Below are positions 57,673 to 64,000 of a stretch of DNA of 64,000 bases, one piece after another (within the stretch, counting starts at the first letter, position 1; each line of letters starts with the position of its first letter). The stretch is taken from assembly GCA_015501585.1 (NCBI GenBank), contig JADNRY010000065.1, positions 124,001 through 188,000 on the forward strand. The letters run 5' to 3'. The stretch is from Rhodocollybia butyracea. Taxonomy: Eukaryota; Basidiomycota; Agaricomycetes; Agaricales; Omphalotaceae. The notes beneath the pieces are model-generated. The model was not told where the DNA came from. It did no database searches and saw only the letters and a program-made list of their open reading frames with translations. Position numbers and translations under genes: made by a program.

Positions 57673-60379
57673 TCAATATTCAACCCGTATAAGACTCTCC
57701 AGCTCGGAGAACATCACATCATCGAGCTGAACTTCGCGGCACAGTAAGATATCCCAACCCATATCCGTATACCCTCCAAGCATCCCCGTTCCTCGCTCGA
57801 AGTCGCTCTCTCCAACTTCACCGTAACCCATACCAAAAGAAAGGGTGGAGACGGCATCCTTCCCATTATCAAACGAATCCCCTTCGTCATCGATGAGCTT
57901 AAGGGTCTCGATAATCCTGCGCACGATAATGGCAAAATATTGCCTCGATTCAGGATTGTTCTGAACGAACAATTTTTGGATCATGCGCATCAATACATTT
58001 TTGAATCCCAGGCTACGATCAGCTTTCACCTTGGCTTTTAGTTCGGGAGGAAAGATGAATGCGAGGGTATACAAGGCCATGACTAGCTTTTGCAAGTAGC
58101 TCAGCCAGATTTCCCCCCTCAACGACAGTTGGAAATCTACGTCAAGCAACGGTAGCCGGTGGACAAGGGAAACAAACATGCACCACAAGGCCGGGCGAGA
58201 AACTGTCTTGGAGAAGAGCAGTCTGTTACCGTCAGAATGACCAAGACGAGTAAAGACTTCTAGTGCAATGTCAGCAAGAGCAGGTGGTTTCAAGTTGCCG
58301 CCCAGAGGAACGCCCGCAAGCTGCACGCTAGCCAGGGGTGATACCGCCTCTGCCGGGTCCACCAAATAAGAAGCGATCAGGTGAAATATTCGACGGATAG
58401 TTGTTAAAGGAGTGGCCTCGGAGAATTGCATGAATGGTGCGAACAAGCATAAAATGTTGAGCACATCTCTTCGCACCGCGAGAACATCCGCGAGGCCTAA
58501 AGCTGAACAAGTAGCATGATAACTCGAGCGCTTCTTTGAAATCCCACAGACACGCAGGAGAAGATCAAGAAGACGGGGGTGATTAGCCATGAACGGAACA
58601 TTGTCCGCAAACACAGCAAGATTTCGGATGATATTGGTGACAGTGAGGATAAGGTTTGCCGGTCGTTGCCGCGGACTAATGTCAGCCTCCTTGAACCCTC
58701 GTCGCCGTTCCAACACTGCAAAAGGTTGGGATTCTGATTCATAAATGATATCCACGACCTCGCGATTGGTAACAATGTGTGAATCGTCTTGGAGGTTGAT
58801 GGTTTCGGGAACGTCTTGGACCTCGCCAAAAGCCAGGTCTTCTAAAAGATCTAGAACCTCCTCCATTAGATCAGGACAGTTGTTGATTGGAAACCCTGCA
58901 GTAGGTGATTGGCCCTTCATTGTTGACAAAAGGGTTAGCGTCGTGAGTGCATACGAGAGTTCCGTCGAAAGCTTGGAACGAATAGACAGTGTCAACGCGT
59001 CAACGTCGATGGTGCCCCAGTCGTTCAAATCTCGAAGTGGACGCCGTAAAGAGTTGAGTACTTCAGTCTCTATTGCCTTCAAGTCACGTCCGCCATAAGT
59101 TTCGATTTCGCGGACGAGAGGCTTGTACTCGATTTTTCGACGAGAAAGTTCTTGTCGAGTCCGTGAGGGTGTATTCATAGCTGCATTTGTGGGCGCTTGA
59201 GTAGTTGGATTAATAGGACCAGGGTTTGTGTTGGTTGGTCCCACGAATGCCTGATCGGATGCAGACCCTGCCGGCTGGAACGGAGGCATTTAATATATGA
59301 AACTGGGTTTAGCGGGAGAGCTTACGAAAACGTTATCAACTGTTTCTGGGGGGATGTATGTAAATAAGACTTGGTATAGTATGAGCTTGATAAAAGGGAC
59401 AGACCAGTTTTTTGCCGTGTACGTTTGCCTTCTTCTTCCTGCTCCAACTTTCGTTTAAGACCTTGGAGGTCCTGATCAAGAGTTGGGCCGTCGAGAATGG
59501 TGTTTGCTCCATCGTTTTGGGGGTTGTCTTGCATGGGTAATGGTGGCACGGATGAAGAGGAAGGCTGCGAGGAAGGGAGAAAGCCCCGTTGTGAAGGCAT
59601 GACACTTGTGGACGTAGGTGGATGCTGGCCATTGGCCGGAGGAGCTGAAGCACCAGCTTGCCTCATGGCGTGAGCCTTCTTTTGCTGATCCAAAATGTTC
59701 TGCCGATACAAGTTTTCAAACGGGAGCAAGATCCTCGAGTATATTTGGAATATCGTGGTAAGGGCGGGTTCTGGAATGTCAAAGTTTTGGATTATCGCTT
59801 GCCAGCCAGTATTGTCCTTGGTTAGCTGAGGTCATGTTAGCATGCAGATGATGTTCAAGCTAAAAGCACACACATTAACCAAGCCGCCGCGTTGCCATAC
59901 CATACTCCATAGCTGGAATATATTAATGTCCTTTCCAGCTACCTTGAACGACCCCGGTTCTGAGCCAGGCTCAATATCCTTGAACGCCGAGTTTACTGGA
60001 TCATAATTAGGCGGTGTTATTCCTGTCAACCCAGGCGGTAAGGGTTGGTTTCTCTTCGCAAAGAAAGAGGCGAGAGATATTAGAAAGCCTTGGACTCTGT
60101 CTTTGACATTCGGAGGCGGCTTCTGCATCGATGAGCGCTCGAGAGAACCAGGTGTCGCCTGATTCTGGAAATAATTCATAGTTCTTCCGACAGTTTCTCC
60201 TGAATTTTCGCCGCTGGATCTTGTGTTCCTATTAGCCGCAACTTCCGTCAGTGCGGTCAACTGTTTCTGAAATGCATCAAGTGGAAAATTGGACGAAGGT
60301 GAACCGAAGCCGCTATTGTGAGGACTAAAATAATGTATTTATAACGCAATATTGCACAGGAGATAAAAACTTACAGCAT
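57673..60379 (-). CDS. Swi1-type ARID subunit of the SWI/SNF chromatin-remodelling complex
   Basis: Exons 60379-60375 (ATG plus two bases), 60324-59874, 59816-59405, 59345-59326 (20 nt) and 59274-57673 give 829 residues. The ARID/BRIGHT DNA-binding domain is FLISLASFFAKRNQPLPPGL, then NIFQLWSMVWQRGGLVN, joined by an intron to DNTGWQAIIQNF. A Gln/Pro/Ser-rich linker follows, with a KRKLEQEEEGKRTRQK basic stretch. The C-terminal part is an armadillo-like helical domain with LRRPLRDLNDWGTIDVDALT, NIIRNLAVFADNVPFMANHP and LLDVDFQLSLRGEIW. Swi1 is the ARID subunit of fungal SWI/SNF. The methionine at 59289 is inside an intron and is not a start; the protein continues across that splice. Confidence 0.87.
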
Positions 60380-60445
60380 AAAGAAAGATGAAGTATAGTT
60401 CAAGTCACGGTGTGTGCATCAAAAAAAAGTTGTATCAATACTCTC
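60380..60445. promoter_or_regulatory. divergent promoter Swi1 / DUF1764 gene, 66 bp
   Basis: Compact head-to-head spacer with an A-run near 60421-60428. No motif was assigned. Confidence 0.4.
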
Positions 60446-61031
60446 ATGGCCAAGTCTGAAATCGACGACATTTTTGCTTCCAAGGGCAAAGCTCTGCCTA
60501 TTGCTTCCTCATCCACCGTCTCCAAACCCACCAAAAAGGATAAGAAACGAAAACGGAAAGCTGAAACAGCAGCGGTAGAAAACCCATCTTCTTCGTCGAA
60601 AAAAGTCCCAGAAACCATTATCGATCCATCTGCTAGTATACCCAGTGCAAAGCGACAGAAAGTTGCCAAATCCAGTGAAAAGGCGACTAAAGGGATCGCA
60701 GAGACGAAGAAATCTGCAAAGGAGGATGAGTACAAGTTTACAGATTCCCGAGGATCTGGCCCTAGTACGTATAACACCCTTGTTCACTTTCATTCTCACC
60801 AAACGTATTTAGGACGCAAGACTGAGGAAGGTTGGTCAATATACAAAGCCGACGAACTAGGCTTAAAAGACGACGACGAAGGCGGAGGTAAATTATATGT
60901 AACATTGCTTCTCAAAAATTTAAATGTTACTTGTCCAGATACATCTCTCTGTCCTTTTGATTGCGACTGCTGCAAGTATTGCTTGTGCTGTCTTGGATTC
61001 TGCTAACATTCTTCCTCCCTCAGGCTTTTGA
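60446..61031 (+). CDS. DUF1764-family small basic protein
   Basis: Exons 60446-60764, 60813-60887, 60939-60971 and 61024-61031 give 144 residues. The N-terminus is Lys/Ser-rich (KPTKKDKKRKRKAE) and looks like a nuclear or nucleolar signal. The C-terminal DUF1764 core is KFTDSRGSGP, RRKTEEGWSIYKADELGL and GGDTSLCPFDCDCCF, the Cys-rich end typical of this eukaryotic family. Function is unknown. The last intron (60972-61023) starts with GC (GCAAGT) and the last exon codes only for the end of Cys, then Phe and stop; the invariant DCDCCF end supports it. It is convergent with cyclin H (75 bp between stops). Confidence 0.87.
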
Positions 61032-61106
61032 GTAGCATGCTCCAAGAATATTCCTCGAGCCACGCCCGTCATGTCACTACAGTGTACACTGTTAATTCGG
61101 AAAAAC

Positions 61107-62354
61107 CTAGTCATCGTCGTCATCATCATAATCAACTAGCCCAGGTTTTGCTTGTTCTCCCAATGGGTCTCCAAACGGATCTCTCTCTGACGCATTCGTC
61201 GCTTTCTGTCCATCGACCTTCTTATTCCTCTTCTCCTCTGCCTTCTTTTCCGCTTCTGCCTTTCGTGCAAGGTACGCCTTTGTCCCTACCACTTTTTCTG
61301 GATTCTTACATGTCCTTAGTCTCCGATCTACTTCACGTACTGCTTCAACATTGGGTACCTTTCCTGTATTTGCGATCATACTTCGAATAGCTTCTAAAGG
61401 TTCAGATAAAGCTGCAGCTGATGGTCGAGGTGGTACATCTGGACGGTTTTCTGGTATCGATATAGCTTCTTTGGATGCTAGCCATGCTAAGATTAACTCC
61501 GGTTCAATGAGAGATACACATGCCAGTGCTATTTGGGAAGGTGTGTAGATGAATTCCGCGTCGGTTAGTCTTGCGGCGCGAACATGGACGATGGCCGCGT
61601 CGTATAACGCGTTTTGCGATCTAGTAGAGTCAGATGGTGTATCGGAAAGGCTCTTTGGGCAATTATCAGTACAGTTGAAAATGATGTAGGACGGTATTAC
61701 CTGAATGTCTAAACAGATACCCCATAAAGCACGATGAGCATGCCACACTGCAAACTCAAACCCAAGACTTTGCGCGACGAGGAACTCAAGATCTAATACA
61801 TCTGAGGCAACAGTGTTTGGAATGTGCGAAGTATACGCGTCCAGAGAAATTGGGTTATTAGTTGTTTTGGATGCAAGAAACAAGGCCGTCAGCCTGGAGA
61901 CCGCATATTAGGGCAAGGAAACACAGATACAGGACATATCACGAACATGACATTTTTTGGATGCCAATCCATAACTGTATTCTTCAGGTAGAAACGTTTC
62001 AGATAACTGACAGCGGTCGCCTCAACCTCTTCGGGAAAACGGAAATGCCCACAAAGCTGGGTAATTTTGTGAACGTAGAATGTTACAAGCAGATGTTCCT
62101 CGTCTGCAGTCACGAAAGAAACATTTGATGAAGATCCAGGCTACGCTTGGTTGAGCTAGAGGATAAAACCAAGAAAGCCAAGTACACACCTCGTAGGCTT
62201 CGAATGTTTTGTGAATTACGCCTACAGCTGCTTCATTCAGTGTTGACCGTATGTGATTCAGACGCTCTGGAGAGTATCTCCAGTTTTTGAACTGTGTACT
62301 GGCCTCATAGAGAGGTCGTTTCAGAGGCAGAGATGCATTGTTGTCGGAAGGCAT
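61107..62354 (-). CDS. cyclin H of the CDK-activating kinase / TFIIH
   Basis: Exons 62354-62190, 62140-61947, 61893-61701 and 61652-61107 give 365 residues. Signature regions: YEASTQFKNWRYSPERLNHI, RSTLNEAAVGVI, FVTADEEHLLVTFYVHKITQ, LCGHFRFPEEVEATAVSYLK, RFYLKNTVMDWHPKNVMLTA, LFLASKTTNNPISLDAY, DVLDLEFLVAQSLGFEFAVW and HAHRALWG. RFYLKNTVMDWHPK and LDLEFLVAQSLGFE are diagnostic for cyclin H (Ccl1, Mcs2). It activates the Kin28/CDK7 kinase that phosphorylates the RNA polymerase II tail and cell-cycle CDKs. The C-terminus is basic (KAEAEKKAEEKRNKK), then acidic and ends in a run of Asp. The third intron (61653-61700, 48 nt) is in frame and stop-free. Confidence 0.95.
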
Positions 62355-62530
62355 AACGATAAGTGCATTGTAAACTCGGGCCGGCTAGCTGACAACTAAA
62401 CCTCTGACCGGTTACCACTGTTTGGACCACTGTGATTGTTCCTTCAATCAATTTGTTACACAGGTGAAGAGAATGTCAGGACCGTAACCGCTCTCTCTTT
62501 TTCGTTCAACATCCCGCTCTCTTTCTAACG
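62355..62530. promoter_or_regulatory. divergent promoter cyclin H / secreted protein, 176 bp
   Basis: It is the shared upstream region of the two genes. It is T-rich on the plus strand just before the secreted-protein start. Confidence 0.35.
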
Positions 62531-63659
62531 ATGCTATCGGTGCAGGCTCGCCAGCATCTGCTCGTAGTCTTAATCATCTCTCTTTTTGGCTTCCTTCACG
62601 TCAACGCTGGTCAAGGCTTTACCGATGGACTTGCAATCATCAATGCACCTAGTCCAGGCAGGTAAAATGAAGATCCAATGTCGAATCAACAAAATAGCTT
62701 ACAATATGTACTCTAGTCCTGGCCATGCTGGAAGTTCGCTCCCAATATCGGTAGATGTGGGTATTTCTACAGTTTTTTCTTCTTGAACTAATATCTGCTC
62801 AGGTTTCGGGTGACGGTCAACTCAAGACTCCCGATGCCTCAAATCCCAACTCCACTACATCGACACACTTTAGCCTGTTGGAAATTTATCTCGTGTCCTC
62901 CCAGACGAGTCTCAATCTGACAGTGTCTAGCGGCACTGGATTTCTGACTCAACAACCTGGAAGTACGGTCAAGCAGCTCAGCTGGCCCGTGCCCACATGC
63001 GTACCAGCTGGAAATTATAATGTTCGTGTAAACCAAAACGATTAGAAACCAAAACTTATATATATCGTTTACCAGCTCACATTCTACGAAACCGCGCTAA
63101 TCGATGGGCAACCTCATTTTACCATCACGCCTGTCTCCCTCCCCGTTGATAACAGTAATCCGTCTGGGATATCATGTTCACAAACTGCTGGTGTCACTGT
63201 AAATTCCTTGCAAACCCAACCTCAACCTCAGAGTCCATTATTACAACCCATATTTCCCGGAGGAACGTTATCGTCTGCATCCGCGGGGCCAGCGTTTGTC
63301 ACGATTACACTCTCTGGTCCTCTATCACTATTCACTGCCCCTACCACCGTCACTGTCACTCCTTCTGCTACTCCCACCACCATTGTTATGGTCTCGATGA
63401 CTACTCAAACCGTTACAACGACTGGACCTTCTGGTTTCATCACGGAAACGTGAGTAGCGTTTATCTTTGATTCTAAATGACCTTCTGACATTTGACTTGT
63501 TATCCCAGTGTAACGAATACTGCGTGGGTTTCAACGACGTCAGTAACTGAGGATTCTGATGGTTTTTTGCCTGTGAATGGTGCGTCTATACCCCAAATAG
63601 AAATTGCTTGGCTTTTCGTATCAGTATTGGCTGCCGGATTTTGGATTATATTACCGTAG
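62531..63659 (+). CDS. secreted Ser/Thr-rich membrane-anchored protein (Kre9/Knh1-like N-domain)
   Basis: Exons 62531-62661, 62717-62756, 62803-63021, 63076-63449 and 63509-63659 give 304 residues. A signal peptide (VVLIISLFGFLHVNAGQGF) leads into a beta-rich domain: GLAIINAPSPGSPGHAGSS, LPISVDVSGDGQLKTPD, FSLLEIYLVSSQTSLNLTVS, QLSWPVPTCVPAGNYNLTFY and GQPHFTITPVSLPVDN. This matches the yeast cell-wall-synthesis protein Kre9/Knh1-like N-terminal fold found in fungal Ser/Thr-rich GPI proteins. A Ser/Thr/Pro-rich stalk follows, then a hydrophobic end IAWLFVSVLAAGFWIILP that could be a GPI signal or a transmembrane segment. An alternative splice at 63656-63696 would add FWLTMENIITPTPYDPPHA and stop at 63757, turning the tail into a membrane span with a cytoplasmic end. 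Confidence 0.75.
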
Positions 63660-64000
63660 ATCTGTTTTCTGTGTGAATGGATGCTGGCTTTTTTAGGTTC
63701 TGGCTTACGATGGAAAATATTATAACCCCAACGCCCTATGATCCACCACATGCTTAAAACTTCGAACAGTATCCTCACCACAATCCCGGAAATATTGTTG
63801 AGTTCTCAGACAATCGCTTGACTACACCAAGGAGGACGACACGTCCTCACTGCCCCCCGAGACGAAAACACGCGTCTCTGACGTGACTGAAGATGGAGAC
63901 AGTGCGCCTACCACGTCGAGCTCGAGACTGACAGCGACATGAGCATTCAAATGTATATGTTCTGTGATTATTGAACAAACATGCTCACTTCAGAAACGCG
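63660..64000 (+). other. possible degraded cytoplasmic-tail coding sequence after the secreted gene
   Basis: After the stop the sequence still reads protein-like in two neighbouring frames: NFEQYPHHNPGNIVEFSDNR (63758-63817), then in the next frame DYTKEDDTSSLPPETKTRVS to a stop near 63942. A TAA at 63755-63757 and a single-base shift near 63816-63821 separate these pieces from the upstream gene. They could be a longer C-terminal tail broken by two lesions, an unsolved splice pattern, or chance. The rest of the window end is 3' flank. Confidence 0.35.

Noticed and set aside
59275..59289. ATG at 59289 as the start of a separate gene for the C-terminal part of Swi1
   Set aside because: It lies inside a 51-nt intron; splicing joins the upstream ARID exons to this region in frame.

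Overview
The window is from a filamentous basidiomycete, most likely an agaricomycete mushroom-type fungus. The genes are dense, most are split by introns of about 46-70 nt, the proteins are fungal, and several hypothetical families look basidiomycete-specific. I saw no tRNA, rRNA, CRISPR array, transposon or prophage. I read 28 protein-coding genes with good support plus one weak small gene. Exon joins were built by hand from GT-AG (and a few GC-AG) signals, frame continuity and conserved protein motifs. No search was run, so family names are recognition calls.

Layout: 1-9.8 kb is sparse: the 3' part of a Q-rich protein resembling eIF4E-transporter (4E-T), about 3 kb without a gene, a G1-type cyclin, then 2.4 kb of pyrimidine-rich DNA. 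9.8-16 kb: a Gfo/Idh/MocA oxidoreductase (-) with 8-nt and 6-nt microexons, a frameshifted HExxH protein (-) and a basidiomycete hypothetical protein (+). 16.5-27 kb: a GYF-domain protein (-), mitochondrial D-2-hydroxyglutarate/D-lactate dehydrogenase (+), an F-box protein (-) and a Rap1-like telomere protein (+). 27-34.5 kb is a strictly alternating block of conserved genes: CDK11 kinase (-), PP4 phosphatase (+), tubulin-tyrosine ligase-like (-), MMM1 of ERMES (+), hydrolase-like (-), RPB8 (+). 34.7-47.2 kb: a hypothetical protein (-), a Sec7-PH ARF-GEF (-), Pescadillo (-), SmD2 (+) and an Itc1/ACF1-type ISWI partner (-). 49-54.2 kb: a peroxisomal acyl-CoA synthetase (-) and a secreted alginate-lyase-fold enzyme (+). 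54.3-64 kb: Rab5 (+), arrestin-like (-), Swi1 ARID subunit (-), a DUF1764 protein (+), cyclin H (-) and a secreted Ser/Thr-rich protein (+).

These genes do not form a pathway. Most are housekeeping genes of transcription, chromatin, cell cycle and trafficking, packed as head-to-head pairs with 39-204 bp between start codons and tail-to-tail pairs with 33-247 bp between stops. I found no obvious new multi-gene system. The interesting material is in gene structure: 5-8 nt microexons (one carries two residues of the AMP-binding signature), four GC-AG introns, stop-free 3n introns clustered in Rap1, a GYF domain embedded in a beta-propeller-like protein, and at least five single-base frameshifts in otherwise intact genes. 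Most of those frameshifts sit in short homopolymers, which suggests assembly errors.
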